From NCBI RefSeq assembly GCF_032854445.1, contig NC_088304.1, positions 28,343,732-28,407,731 on the forward strand: a stretch of 64,000 nucleotides of DNA, in the 5' to 3' direction. Each line of letters starts with the position of its first letter. Position 1 is the stretch's first letter. The stretch is from Liolophura sinensis. Lineage: Eukaryota; Mollusca; Polyplacophora; Chitonida; Chitonidae. Below are positions 24,848 through 35,200 of the stretch, in pieces. The position numbers and the translations under genes are program-made. Under the pieces are notes generated by a model, which had not been told where the DNA came from, searched no databases, and was given only the letters and a program-made list of their open reading frames with translations.

Positions 24848-25714
24848 CTGTGTAAACACAATCAGGAATCGGTAACACTTCACTTACAAAGGCAGACATG
24901 AATAGACCCTAAAAACTGAACTTTCCTCACTTCTCCACAACTTGCATGATGTTTGTGTTATAATTATGTGTCAAGTACACACAAGCATCGAAGCAAAACA
25001 CCAGTCGCAGCGCTCTGCCACACCCTTAAATAGATATAAGTGATTTTATTAAATATAATACATATTCAGAAAGTTATGCAGCACTGCAGTTGGAAACTCT
25101 GTGTTATGTGTGTGAAAGTCGTACGTGTAAATAAAGGCAGGAGTCAAATCCCTTTATCGTGAGTTCTATATTTTGACGATGTTAATGCCTCAGTAGAGAC
25201 GGATTTGGGCTTTTAGGTGTTCCAGGTTAAAAATGTCATCCACTTGTAGTTTGGTACTTTGCGAAGTATTAATCACATAACTTCCGAAACGTAGTTTGAA
25301 TTACCCTGGACCAGCGGAAATCATAAGCTCAGAGATTTCGCAAATAAAAATACGCTGAAGTGTTTAAAATTTGGAGATTAGCATTTCAGAGCTCAGCATC
25401 TTTGGGCTGCCCAAAACTTCAGGAGAAAAAAACCTTCTCTCCACACACTTAGAAGTGTAACAGAATGAGTATGCGAATTCATTAATTCTTCACAAGATCT
25501 TGAGTTTGATAAATCCAATGGGAATATAACTATTAGAGGAAATCCATTAAATATTTGCCAGAATAGGCCATCTTTTATTTGGTATGTTCAAGGAAATATA
25601 TAAAGAAATACACATGTACCCAAACTGTGCATTGTGATATTGTTCAGATGGTTTTGCAGAGTTCGTCTCGACTAATAATTGTTGTTAGCCCACATGATGA
25701 GATCCTGTTTCACT

Positions 25715-25932
25715 TTACCGAAACGACGAAAATGAAATACAGCAATTGAGCAACTTTGAGCTGTACACTGTCTGGAGCAAATTCGGCTGTTTCGCTGGGT
25801 ATAAAATCCTTCCTTTTTATGCTGTGAATCCACGCCCTCCCGAGGGCAAATCGTTTGTAATCTTGAAAAAAATCTAACTCCTTGCTTCTTTGACGACCTG
25901 TTTTTACAAATGTATGCAGAACAGCAAACCAT
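25715..25932 (-). pseudogene. THAP zinc finger relic, unit 5
   Basis: Start at 25932; two overlapping frames carry the domain halves after a one-base shift near the AAAAAAA tract. Confidence 0.55.
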
Positions 25933-26436
25933 TTCGTGGAGAAATTCGACGTGTTTGTTGTCATTCTTGTACCTTTTTTAACACTTAACTAAATGATGAA
26001 GCTCTGACCGCTGGCGCTAATAAAAGTCGGACGTGTATGTCTTACATGTAATTCAGTGGAGACTAACGTGTGTGGGCGGAAAATATGCATAAAACCAGCC
26101 TCATAATTATCTGGTGATTTTAAGTGCCAAATTACTCTGACTAATGCACCCTTTTTCAATACTTTAACACTCAATTTACCAGCATATATAGTGTTATACA
26201 ACTAATTATGAAATAACAATAAATTTGAACAGCAGTTCTTTAAATAATGAATTTCCAGAAAGTCTTGCACCACACCAGCTGGAAACTCTGTTTAAATCGT
26301 CTACAAATATGTGGCAAACAGTGGTAGTGTGCACTCGAGAAACCCAAATGGACCGAGAAGAACCTAGTGCCGTGTTCACGTACACGAAAATAAATCTTAA
26401 GTAAACATTGCTAAAACATCGAAGAAAACCACTTAC

Positions 26437-26535
26437 TGTATTCTGTACGTTGACCTTGGCGCCATGCTCCAGCAAAATACGAACAAAACACTCGTTACCA
26501 TGTAATGCCGCCTGATGTAAAGGTGTCTTCCCATC
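26437..26535 (-). CDS. Ankyrin exon B, unit 5
   Basis: 99 bp, GTAAGT donor; the acceptor here is ATGACAG. Reads DGKTPLHQAALHGNECFVRI, then LLEHGAKVNVQNT. Confidence 0.85.
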
Positions 26536-26929
26536 CTGTCATGTATGACATAAATAAATGAAATCAGTTCACAGCAAATTATTAATAGGCTCCTGTTAGC
26601 CTCGTAGAAGTCATACCTCACAGTGGAGTAAATTTGAATGAATGATTTCGGCTTAATGCCACATTGACAATGTTTCAGACATATTGTGGCGAGAACAAAA
26701 GGCGGTGATTCCTTTCGATATGATTGTGAAAACATCAAAAACAAAACAGACATGTTTGAAAGCAGACAAGAAAAATCAAGACAGGTAAAACTCCAAAATC
26801 ACGAAGATTTTAAATTAGTTTTCCAGAAACGGTATATCCATATTTCTTTCTATCCATATGTATAATAATAATAATAGTAGTGAGTAAAATTCATATTATA
26901 TGATATAGGCCAATGGCCTTCAAGTATTT

Positions 26930-28210
26930 TCTCACAACATCGCCTGCAATGTTGTCACACAGATCACATATAAATTTGACTGTATGAAGTGTTTGCTGAA
27001 CATAGCATTGCATCCAGCACACTGTAGGACAGTGCCCCTATTGACAATAAAATGGTGAGTTAAATGAGAATGCCCAATAGGATTCTTCCTTAAAACTACG
27101 TAGTCTCTTCGATAATATATCACAAGTATCCGAATAATAGCCAAGGACAGGGTGAATAGCGTGCAATTTATTACGTACATTCACCCCGCCCAAGACGAGG
27201 AATATATCTAGGAATGTTCGACCAAAAAGCAATATTAGATTTTGTTATTTTGCATATAGGTTTATTTAAGTCCTGTCTAGGACTGTGTTCCCATGAATAC
27301 CAATATGACTCGGTATCCAACAGAATATTATATCTTTACTTCAGCAGAAAAGATTGAAGAATACGGAAGAGAAAGAAAAGTGACGCGCTGTTCTAAGACA
27401 TCGGCAGAGGCAACCCTGTATCCATCCTTTGACCCATCAGTATATAAAAATGTATACTAAAAATAGATTAAAAAACTGGTATGTCAAGGTTATTCCATCA
27501 CACGCCTTCACTCAAAGTTTCTTAAGTTTACAGTGAGTATAATTCTCTTGTAATTGGATTTGGACAGAGCGTCCAGAATCACTGGCGCTGTGCTTTGTGA
27601 CTGTGTCTCATTCCGCTTAACCCGCGGTTAGGTCCTTATCTTCATCGTGTTGAATTAGTTCGCCGCTTTGGATATATGAAGTATTCTGACGGTTTTTGAT
27701 GTGGAAAATGTAAAACCCGTCTCAACTGCATATTTGTCGATGTTATAAAGACAAAGATGCAGCTGACGCTTGATGTTATTCATGTTTTTTTTTAGCACTG
27801 TAGCACATTAGAAAATCATAACCATACAAAGAACCCACCGTGCCAGATGCCAAAGTTTTGGGCTAAGATATTTATTTTATGCTAATTAGTGTTGGTGATA
27901 GTATACTGTTCTGGGGTACACCCATTTTCTACTCATGAGAGTTAGAAAGAGTGAGCCCACTTGTACCTTTTATTCATGGTCAGATAAAAATTCAGAAATA
28001 TATAATGGTAAGCGGACAGTAAGACGTAGATCTGATACATCTTTTAAGGTTCCATAATTCCGACTCGTGTCGTAGACATTTTCGTAATCGAAGAATAGTG
28101 AGAACATATGTTCATTATTTATAAAGGCATGACAAAAAATGTTTCAAATCTAACAGAGTGATCTAAACGACAGAACCGGCCAGGCCCAAACTATTGGAAT
28201 AAACAGCTAT
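26930..28210 (-). pseudogene. LINE remnant, unit 5
   Basis: Same order of RT, YADD-region, RNase H and tail pieces. The C-terminal tail (27232-26932) is open over short segments; the RT segment has lost its long frame. Confidence 0.72.
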
Positions 28211-28728
28211 ACAACTGAACGGCTGCACACATCAATATTTAGCTGGTGGATTAAGGCTGCCCGTGGTCTGATCCCTTTTTGCAGTGCTTTAATGTAATTG
28301 TATGTTAAATGGGATGACGAAACAGCATTGTGAGAATTTCTAGACCACAACGTCTAATAAATTACAATTAACATCATTGCATCTTTTTTACTTCATTCTG
28401 CTTAAGCCATGGTGCTAAGGGGCGTGTAAATTGGTAGTATTTATGCATATGCATGAACAGTTACAATAAAACTCTGACTGAGGTAAACTGACAAAAGGCC
28501 GCATTTCATTGGTTATGTCTGACCAATTGCCAGCTATTACAATGTCGTCGCGGCTCTGGTTTTACTCTCTATGCTGTACGTCTTTAATAATATTAAATTA
28601 AAATAGCACACAAACTATTACACATTACTAAAAGAAAGAAAGCAACATTTGAAAAAAGACAGTGAGTAATGGTTAACAGAACAGAACATAAATTGTGTTA
28701 AAACATTCAGTAGCCCAGAACCACGTAC

Positions 28729-28827
28729 CTGATCCTGTAGGTTTATATCATTGCTCTTCTCTACCAGTTGACGTAGAAGATCCATGCTACCACATGATGC
28801 CGACCGGTGTAAAGGTGTTTGTCCTGC
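28729..28827 (-). CDS. Ankyrin exon A, unit 6
   Basis: 99 bp, GTACGT donor. Reads AGQTPLHRSASCGSMDLLRQ, then LVEKSNDINLQDQ. It is more like the 1642 exon (SCG, VEKS) than like units 1-5, so the oldest unit sequences sit at both ends of the array. Confidence 0.85.
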
Positions 28828-29337
28828 CTGTGTAAACACAATCAGGAATCGGTAAAACTGTACTTACAGAGGTAGACATGAGCAGACCCAAAAAACTGAA
28901 CTTGTTTCACTTCTCCAGAACTTAAATGATGTTTACATTATAGTTATGTGTCCAGTACACACAAGCATCGAGGCAAAGCGCCTGTCGTTGCGCTCTGCCA
29001 CACCCTTAAACAGATATATCCTGATTTTTAGAATAATACATATTTCGAAAGTCTTGCCGCACAGCAGTTGGAAACTCTATGTTATGCGTGTATAAGTCAA
29101 ACACGTACATAATGTCAGAGGTCAAATCCTTTGATCGTGAGTCTATATTTTGACGATGTTAATGCACTAGATGACACGGATTTGGGCTTTTAGGTGTTCC
29201 AAGTTAAGGAATGTCTTTCACTTGCAAGTTGGTGCATTGCCAAGTTTTAATCACATAACTTCCGAGGGGTAGTTTGACTTGCCCTGGAGCAGCCGAAACT
29301 ATAAGCTCAGACATTTCCCAAATAAAAATGCGCTGAA

Positions 29338-29580
29338 GTGTTTAAAATTTGGAGATTAGCATTTCAGAGCTCAGCATCTTTGGGCTGCCCAAAACTTCAG
29401 GAGAAAAAACCTCCTCTCCACACACTTAGAAGTGTAACAAAACGAGTATGCGAATTCATTAATTCTTCACAAGATCTTGAGTTTGATAAATCCAATTGGA
29501 ATATAACTATTAGAGGAAAGCCGTTGAATATTACCCAGAATAGGCCACCTTTTAATTGGTATGTTCAAGGAAATATATAA
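29338..29580 (+). other. Conserved plus-strand ORF, unit 6 (best copy)
   Basis: 80 codons open, with SKRVCEF-like, SNWNITIRGKPLNITQNR and PPFNWYVQGN segments. It matches the frame at 2836-3036 and broken copies at the same offset in units 1-5. Family not recognised; probably a transposon coding remnant. Confidence 0.4.
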
Positions 29581-29689
29581 AGAAATACGCATGTACCCAA
29601 ACTGTGCATTGTGATATTGTTCAGATGGTTTTGCAGAGTTCGTCTCGACTAATAATTGTTGTTAGCCCACACGATGAGATCCTGTTTCA

Positions 29690-29911
29690 CTATACCGAAA
29701 CGACGAAAATGAAATACAGCAATTGAGCAACTTTGAGCTGTACACTGTCTGGAGCAAATTCGGCTGTTTCGCTGGGTATAAAATCCTTCCTCTTTATGCT
29801 GTGAATCCACGCCTTACCGAGGGCCAACTCGTTTGTAATCTTGAAAAAAAATCTAACTCCTTGCTTCTTTGACGACCTGTTTTTACAATTGTATGCAGAA
29901 CAGCAAACCAT
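29690..29911 (-). pseudogene. THAP zinc finger relic, unit 6 (longest frame)
   Basis: 73 codons open from ATG at 29911: MVCCSAYNCKNRSSKKQGVR, then AWIHSIKRKDF. The N-terminal Cys pair and the tryptophan are present. The C-terminal Cys-x2-His is not, so it is a fragment. Confidence 0.62.
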
Positions 29912-30415
29912 TTCGTGGAGAAATTGGACGTGCTTGTTGTCATTCTTGTACCTTTTTTAACACTTAACTAAATGGTGAAGCTCTGACCGCTGGCGCTAAT
30001 AAAAGTCGGACGTGTATGTCTTACACGTAATTCAGTGGAGACTAACGTGTGTGGGCGGAAAATATGCATAAAACCAGCCTCATAATTATCTGGTGATTTT
30101 AAGTGCCAAATTACTCTGACTAATGCGCGCTTTTTCAATACTTTAACACTCAATTTACCAGCATATATAGTGTTATACAACTAATTATGAATTAAGAATA
30201 AATTTGAACAGCAGTTCTTTAAATAATGAGTTTCCAGAAAGTCTTGCACCACACCAGCTGGAAACTCTGTTTAAATCGTCTACAAATATGTGGCAAACAG
30301 TGGTAGTGTGCACTCGAGAAACCCAAATGGACCGAGAAGAACCTAGTGCCGTGTTCACGTACACGAAAATAAATCTTAAGTAAACATTGCTAAAACATCG
30401 AAGAAAACCACTTAC

Positions 30416-30514
30416 TGTATTCTGTACGTTGACGTTGGCCCCATGCTCCAGCAAAATACGAACAAAACACTCGTTACCATGTAATGCCGCCTGATGTAAA
30501 GGTGTCTTCCCATC
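30416..30514 (-). CDS. Ankyrin exon B, unit 6
   Basis: 99 bp, GTAAGT donor, ATAACAG acceptor. Reads DGKTPLHQAALHGNECFVRI, then LLEHGANVNVQNT. The intron upstream of it (higher coordinates) contains the whole Polinton, so splicing from the 47590 exon must cross about 17 kb. Confidence 0.85.
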
Positions 30515-30767
30515 CTGTTATGTATGACATAAATAAATGAAATCAGTTCACAGCAAATTATTAAGAGGCTCCTGTTAGCCTCGTAGAAGTCATACCTCAC
30601 AGTGGAGTAAATTTGAATGAATGATTTCGGCTTAATGCCACATTGGCAATGTTTCAGCCATATTGTGGCGAGAACAAAAGGCGGTGATTCCTTTCGATAT
30701 GATTGTGAAAACATCAAAAACAAAACAGACATGTTTGAAAGCAGACAAGAAAAATCAAGACAGGAGT

Positions 30768-30862
30768 AGTATGCAGAGTATAGGTTCTGGCGCACGCCTC
30801 CCCCCCCCCCCCTTGGGGCACTCCCCATAACAAATAGATGCCCCCACCCCCCTTTCCCTGCC
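30768..30862 (+). repeat. Polinton left terminal inverted repeat
   Basis: Begins AGTATGCAGAGTATAGGTTC, continues TGGCGCACGCCT, a C14 run, TTGGGG and AACAAATAGATGCCCCCA. It pairs with the reverse complement of 45172-45262 (better) and 45270-45347. Short and C-rich for a Polinton terminus. Confidence 0.85.
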
Positions 30863-30899
30863 TCCCCAGGCCTGGCCGACAAGGTCTCGCCTACACACA

Positions 30900-32060
30900 C
30901 ACATTGATATGAGGCGACCTAGTTGGCATTTAATACATAAGGCCTAAGGGCAGACTTTTTTTACCCCCAGGCACCAGCCTAGCAAGACACCCGCCCACCC
31001 GTCCAACTGGACGGGCAATCTAGCCAAAAGGGGTATTTTTGACGGGCAAAATTTTGAATCAACATTTTTTACGGCGAGTCCCAGCCCACAGACCAGTACA
31101 CTGTTTTAAAGTGTATTAACATTATATTTATGTATACTAGATTGTGAATATTTTTCTAACATATAAGTTTACAAAGTGTATTCATATATGTATTCAGATG
31201 ACAGAAATAATGTTTGACATGCACTACTGTGCCCAGAGTTAATTTCTCGACATAGATATGTGACTGATAGTACATGTATTTGAATTGTTTCTTGTTTTTT
31301 GTATTTTACAAAGTTTATTTCTACCTACTGTGACTTAGCTGCTCAAATCGTTTGGTGTCACTTCTCTTTTTAGTGAGTGACAGTCACAGATTCAGTGGTG
31401 ATAATTTTGCCTGTTTTCAGTCTCAGTTGTAAGAGCTATGTATACTGTATTCTGATTTGGTTCCGTTGCATGTGAAGTAGTGTAACTGTGAGTGACATGC
31501 ACCTGCTGTGCCAAATTACCATGCATTTTGATTGTTTTCCTTTTTGTGTATTTTATTGTTTATTTATTTATACCTCCTGATTAACAGCATTCAAACTTGA
31601 ACTGCTGCGCCAAATTGCCATTGTTTTCCTTGCATCTGTATTCAATTGTGTATTTTACAGTTCAATTTGCTTTTCTACTCCCTGTTTCACACTTGGTTTT
31701 CCAAAGCATAACAGATTGTAACCTTACATAGTTTAATATAAAATTTATGTACTCTTTTTAGTGATTCGCACTCAGTGTCAGTCATTGGTGGGAAAAGTGT
31801 GATATATTGGGTGCCCCTAAAACAGTCATTTTCTGGGGTCCAATACTAATACATTATTTCCAGTGATATAATGGCAATTAAAGCTATTAAAAGGTCTTGA
31901 TTTTCAATGATACAGTGGCGATAAAATGTCTCCGGCGGCAGACCTCCTGCTTATTTACGGCGGCCCCCAAACCCCCTGGACGCCCTATTGTCAGATCCTG
32001 GCTAATGCCCTGCCCCCGGGGCTCTCGAGACATAGCATGGGGGTTGCCCTGGGCACCTCC
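30900..32060. other. Polinton left-end noncoding segment, AT-rich, unassigned
   Basis: About 1.15 kb between the terminal repeat and the first gene with no supported frame. Its base composition (AT-rich, T-runs, repeated TTTTAGTGA and CAGTCA words) resembles host DNA rather than the GC-rich genes beside it. A GC-rich edge at 31920-32060 reads CCGGCGGCAGACCTCC. It may be a nested insertion or element noncoding DNA. I see no terminal repeats for it. Confidence 0.5.
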
Positions 32061-32068
32061 CCAGAACA

Positions 32069-32576
32069 TCATTCGGAAAGAGCGTTTTTCAGCTCTTGTC
32101 GAGCTGGTTTTCGGCCGCGATTTCGGAGCTGTTTTTTCGTGCTTTCATCGATCTCTACAGCGTTGAATACCTTACGAGACTTGGCGTGTATCTCCTGCTT
32201 CAAATCAGAGTAGTTCTTGAGCTCCTGAACGACTTGCTTGAACTCTACGTCTGAAATAACACCATCAGATAATGCCGTAGATACCTGCGCAAGGATGCTG
32301 TTAAGTTTGGCTTCAGTCAACAGCCGTATAAGGCCCGGTTTTGTACAAGGCCCGGCGGAGATCTCGCTCAGATTCAAGCTGATTCAGTATTTCGCTGATA
32401 TACTGCAGACGATGGGCGTGCGCCACGCTCTCTGGCGGCGCGGTCGTGGCCAAGGGGTTTTCAACCATAATCGTCGGCGCGGTCGGGGCCAAGGGATGGT
32501 CATCCGTAATCGTCGGCGCCGCGCCCTCTGGCGGTAAGGGGTTTTCATCCGTGATCGCCGGGTACAGTCGTCCCAT
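32069..32576 (-). pseudogene. Conserved Polinton protein with coiled-coil C-terminus, internally deleted
   Basis: The N-terminal part starts at ATG 32576 (MGRLYPAITDENPL). It carries three imperfect tandem motifs, ITDENPLPP, ITDDHPLAP and IMVENPLAT, then HRLQYISEILNQLESERD. After RRALYK the frame closes at 32313. A second frame resumes at once with LLTEAKLNSILAQVSTALSD and SDVEFKQVVQELKNY, to a stop at 32069. As I recall the family, a hydrophobic middle segment of roughly 90 residues separates these two parts, and here it is missing. So a deletion plus frameshift near 32340 seems likely. Function unknown. It is the last of three consecutive minus-strand genes; its ATG lies about 10 bp beyond the stop of the previous one. 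Confidence 0.6.
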
Positions 32577-32586
32577 ATTGTCCGTC

Positions 32587-33393
32587 CTACGAATCAATAA
32601 CTTCGGTAAACTCTAAATGGTCATCGGGACTACTAACACGAATGCGGCGAAGTCTTATACCGGACTCTAAATAGATGTCATTGAGATTGAAAACGCCACC
32701 TGCAAAGACCCGTATGTCCTCGAGAGAGCTCCGGATGACTTCCCATCGTGCTATGCAGGCCACTTTAGTCTCACCCCGGTAATCATGGAGGAACGGCGCT
32801 GAGAGGCCGTGCCAAGTATGATGTTGAAGATAAGTATAGATCCAGGGTTTATTCGTAGCATGGCCATAGATATGGGTTGCGCGCCAAGACGCACGGCCTC
32901 TACACCCGTCGCCGCAGATAGTGTGAAGTAACCTCCTCCACACAAAGCTATATGACAGTCGCTGGTTGGTACCCACGACACGAAAGAGGTTCCAGAGTTG
33001 AAAACTTTTTTCACCCGGCCCCGGTGGTCTGGACCGTCATCGGGGTCACCTTCACATCTACAAACCAATCGGGGTAGCGAGCTCTGGTAAGAACAAAGCG
33101 GTCTTCAAGGCGAATTAATGAGAGTTTTTGTACTTCAATTACCTCAGACGGCGACCTGCACTCTTGCTCTACAGAGGATGAGACATATGAGACATCTTCA
33201 AGGGAAGCAAACGTGGCAGGTTCTGCTTGCCCCCCCCCCCCCCTGCAATCTTTTTGCGGTTGTACTTGCCACTTTGAAATTGAAAGGCATAGATTTTACC
33301 TTCCTGGCGTTGAAGTTCGAACTCCGACACATCAGCCAAGTCACGTAAAGACAGGCCCGCAGACCTGAGACCGGCTGCATACACCATACTCAT
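32587..33393 (-). pseudogene. Conserved Polinton protein, unknown function, multiply frameshifted
   Basis: Starts MSMVYAAGLRSAGLSL at 33393, with its ATG overlapping the stop of the preceding gene (ATGA). The coding signal then moves between frames. A C13 run at 33230-33243 (G-run in the gene) breaks the first frame. The next piece reads RYPDWFVDVKVTPMT and stops after QTTGAG. Another contains AVRLGAQPISMAMLRINPGS and TGVRLKWPA. The last, WEVIRSSLEDIRVFAGGVFN to EFTEVIDS, ends at 32587. Together these are about 270 residues, the size I expect for this Polinton companion. Position among capsid-type genes suggests a virion component, but that is inference. At least three frameshifts make it a clear pseudogene. 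Confidence 0.6.
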
Positions 33394-33953
33394 TGTATTT
33401 CTAGGGTAGCACTGAGGTACCCTACATTAATATACTTGCCGTCTTTGTCTAAAATTGCCACGGTCAAGTGCGTTATATAGTCGGCGCGCAAGGTTTTGTA
33501 CTGTGGGTTGGGAAATGAAACCGTCTTCCCGCAGTTAATCCCTTCACCAGTCACGGCGATGGCTTTAAGTAGTGTGGAACCGCCATCGAAATCTGAGGTT
33601 ATTCTCACGTTTTCTAAGGTGCTCAGTTTATCTAAATGCACGAAAACTTATTTGTGTGACACCAATTTAGGTAGCTTTTAACCTTTCACAGTCCCCCCTA
33701 TGGGAGTCATCCCGTTGGAGACCCCTAAGATGGGGGCAAGCTCTTGGAGTATTATGAAGGTATTTCTAAAGAGGGTAAGGACTAAGCGGCCAGTGGCCCT
33801 CAAGCAAGAACCCACTCCGGAGGGGATATTCACCCAGGCCGGGTAGAATGTTATCTCGCGAAGGGCGGTTTTAAGGCGGCCGTCGAGGTTGTTAAGGGCA
33901 TAAGGCAGCGTGTGCTGTGCCCCATTTACAATGTCAGTCGATGTGATGAACAT
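33390..33953 (-). pseudogene. Penton-like minor capsid candidate
   Basis: One continuous frame of about 188 codons from ATG 33953 (MFITSTDIVNGAQ), interrupted only by two TAA stops at 33678-33680 and 33648-33650. The N-terminal part has LREITFYPAWVNI. The C-terminal part ends THLTVAILDKDGKYINVGYL, the short 'I.D.dGr.I.' strand pattern seen near the end of the small capsid proteins encoded beside the major capsid gene in Polintons. A single jelly-roll penton role would fit length and context, but I have no fold evidence. Its start is only 10 bp from the divergent start of the plus-strand gene at 33964. Its TGA overlaps the next gene's ATG. Confidence 0.5.
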
Positions 33954-33963
33954 CTTAGCCACG

Positions 33964-34899
33964 ATGAACAGCGAGTCTTACATGTTCAATAGAGAGGCCA
34001 CTTACAAGGCCGGCGCATTTCATAGTATCCAAACCCACGCAGAGCAGCTCACGCGATTTGACATCTACATCGATGAAAAGAAGGCCTTTCTTGTCCAGTT
34101 CACAGATGTATTGGCCAAGTACCGGTTGCCAAAGATAACCAGCAATGACATTGTTCGGGCCTGGAACACCAATCCTATGCAATTCTGGCAGAACCAAGTG
34201 AACTTCGCGGTCTGGTGCGCAACCACGGGCTGTGGCGTGTCTGCAAAAGACCATCTTCTCGCCCCCGACCAACGAATAAGGGCCCTGTACACGTTCCATG
34301 TGTATTACCAAGTTAGGCGGATCTTGAAAGATATCCAGCCCACCCTGCCGCAAGACAGAGCGTGGACAACATTTAAAAACCCCTACGACGAGAAGGACTA
34401 TGAGAGGATTTGTAGGGAGTTCCGCGTAGATGCGCAAACAGACTGGAGGCGCAGGGAGGTGAATCACGCCCTCGGAGGGGCATATTACTTTGTCACGAGA
34501 ACGGGCTACAGCCCCATTTGCAATGGGACCTTCGATCCGAGCAGGATGTCGTTCTCTAGAAAGCCTACAGCGCTCCACGTCGACTACATCAAGCAGGACG
34601 CCGACAAATCCCAAGGATTCACGCAGCCGGGCGTAGAGCGCCTAAATGATTCCATCCGGACATACGTGTGGGCTATTCTAGGCGCCCAAGCGCAAACAAG
34701 GGCGCGTATTCTAGGCACGGGCACAGCCTTCGACGCGCAAAAACAGTTTGCCGCGAACGTTGAAGACGCCATTTTCTCTCCGATCGACCTTCCGTCTGCT
34801 ATCAAACGCTACCAGGACGTGCTACAGTATGCTGGGAGCGCTGTAGACTTTGTGTATGGCATAGGCCTATATATGGCCCCCAGCGACATGCTTCTGTAG
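33964..34899 (+). CDS. Conserved Polinton protein, 311 residues, intact frame
   Basis: Starts MNSESYMFNREATYKAG at 33964; the frame runs to TAG with no stop or shift. Upstream in-frame ATGs exist (33931, 33946), but they lie inside the divergent gene, so 33964 is preferred. Distinctive segments are NQVNFAVWCATTGCGVSAKD, LYTFHVYYQVRRIL and VNHALGGAYYFVTRTGYSP, with many conserved W, C and Y residues. I remember this type as a regular Polinton companion of unknown role; a virion or packaging protein is possible. No membrane segment and no catalytic motif I can name. It is the only substantial gene in this element without an obvious lesion. Confidence 0.72.
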   Translation: MNSESYMFNREATYKAGAFHSIQTHAEQLTRFDIYIDEKKAFLVQFTDVLAKYRLPKITSNDIVRAWNTNPMQFWQNQVNFAVWCATTGCGVSAKDHLLAPDQRIRALYTFHVYYQVRRILKDIQPTLPQDRAWTTFKNPYDEKDYERICREFRVDAQTDWRRREVNHALGGAYYFVTRTGYSPICNGTFDPSRMSFSRKPTALHVDYIKQDADKSQGFTQPGVERLNDSIRTYVWAILGAQAQTRARILGTGTAFDAQKQFAANVEDAIFSPIDLPSAIKRYQDVLQYAGSAVDFVYGIGLYMAPSDMLL

Positions 34900-34906
34900 A
34901 TCGGCA

Positions 34907-35200
34907 ATGTGGCAAACTACAACAAAAAAATCGTCGTGGCCACAGAGGACCAGAAGCTAGGCGCCAATGAGGGTGTGAACGCTAAAGTGCCGCCCACTTT
35001 GCACCAGCGCGCACCTGACCACGGGATCGTTGAGCCACAAGAAAGCGTCCCACCACCCACCGCGCGCGTTCAGCAAGTTGCTGCGCGCCGAAAAGCGGCT
35101 GAAGAACCCCTAGAACCATAAGAATCACGATGTGGAGAAGACAGCCATCGTCGTCGCTGGGGTTGGTATCGGCTTACTGCTGCTGTGGACTATGCGTTAA
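34907..35200 (+). pseudogene. Small Polinton protein with C-terminal membrane anchor, frameshifted
   Basis: The first frame reads ANYNKKIVVATEDQKL, then a proline/alanine-rich stretch (PPPTARVQQVAARRKAAEEP), and stops at 35119-35121. The neighbouring frame continues HDVEKTAIVVAGVGIGLLLL and ends WTMR-stop at 35198-35200, a hydrophobic tail of one membrane span. A one-base shift between 35110 and 35126 most simply joins them. No ATG lies in the first frame (it opens at GTG 34909; ATG 34907 is in another frame), so the start may also be damaged. Overlaps the 3' end of the convergent gene by about 27 bp. Confidence 0.55.

Larger units (their letters stand above)
8853..30764 (-). repeat. Tandem array of ~3.98 kb ankyrin units (units 1-5 and start of unit 6)
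   Basis: Unit starts, taken at the low edge of each type A exon, are 8853, 12797, 16779, 20765, 24749 and 28729, giving spacings of 3944, 3982, 3986, 3984 and 3980 bp. Each unit holds, left to right, exon A, a plus-strand ORF relic, a THAP relic, exon B and a LINE relic. Introns as well as exons are highly alike with scattered substitutions, so the copies are recent but not identical. Unit 6 is interrupted after its exon B by the Polinton and resumes at about 45351. Older, degenerate copies extend left to about 1 kb. Confidence 0.93.

Noticed and set aside
9775-29911. THAP domain as an exon of the ankyrin gene
   Set aside because: The fragment lacks its second metal-binding pair, is frameshifted in four of six units, and has no matching phase-0 splice borders.
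8853-30514. Assembly artefact creating false duplicate units
   Set aside because: Units differ by many scattered substitutions, small indels and unit-specific amino-acid changes, which simple assembly duplication would not give. Collapse or expansion of copy number cannot be excluded.
30412-30900. 162-codon minus-strand ORF joining the Polinton terminus to exon B
   Set aside because: It runs by chance through the terminal repeat and intron into exon B in the wrong frame; it is not a fusion gene.
31887-32213. Short overlapping ORFs at the GC-rich edge of the Polinton left segment
   Set aside because: Several frames on both strands are open because of high GC; none has a recognisable motif.
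33955-34614. 219-codon minus-strand open frame
   Set aside because: Shadow of the intact plus-strand 311-residue protein, whose frame has conserved family segments.
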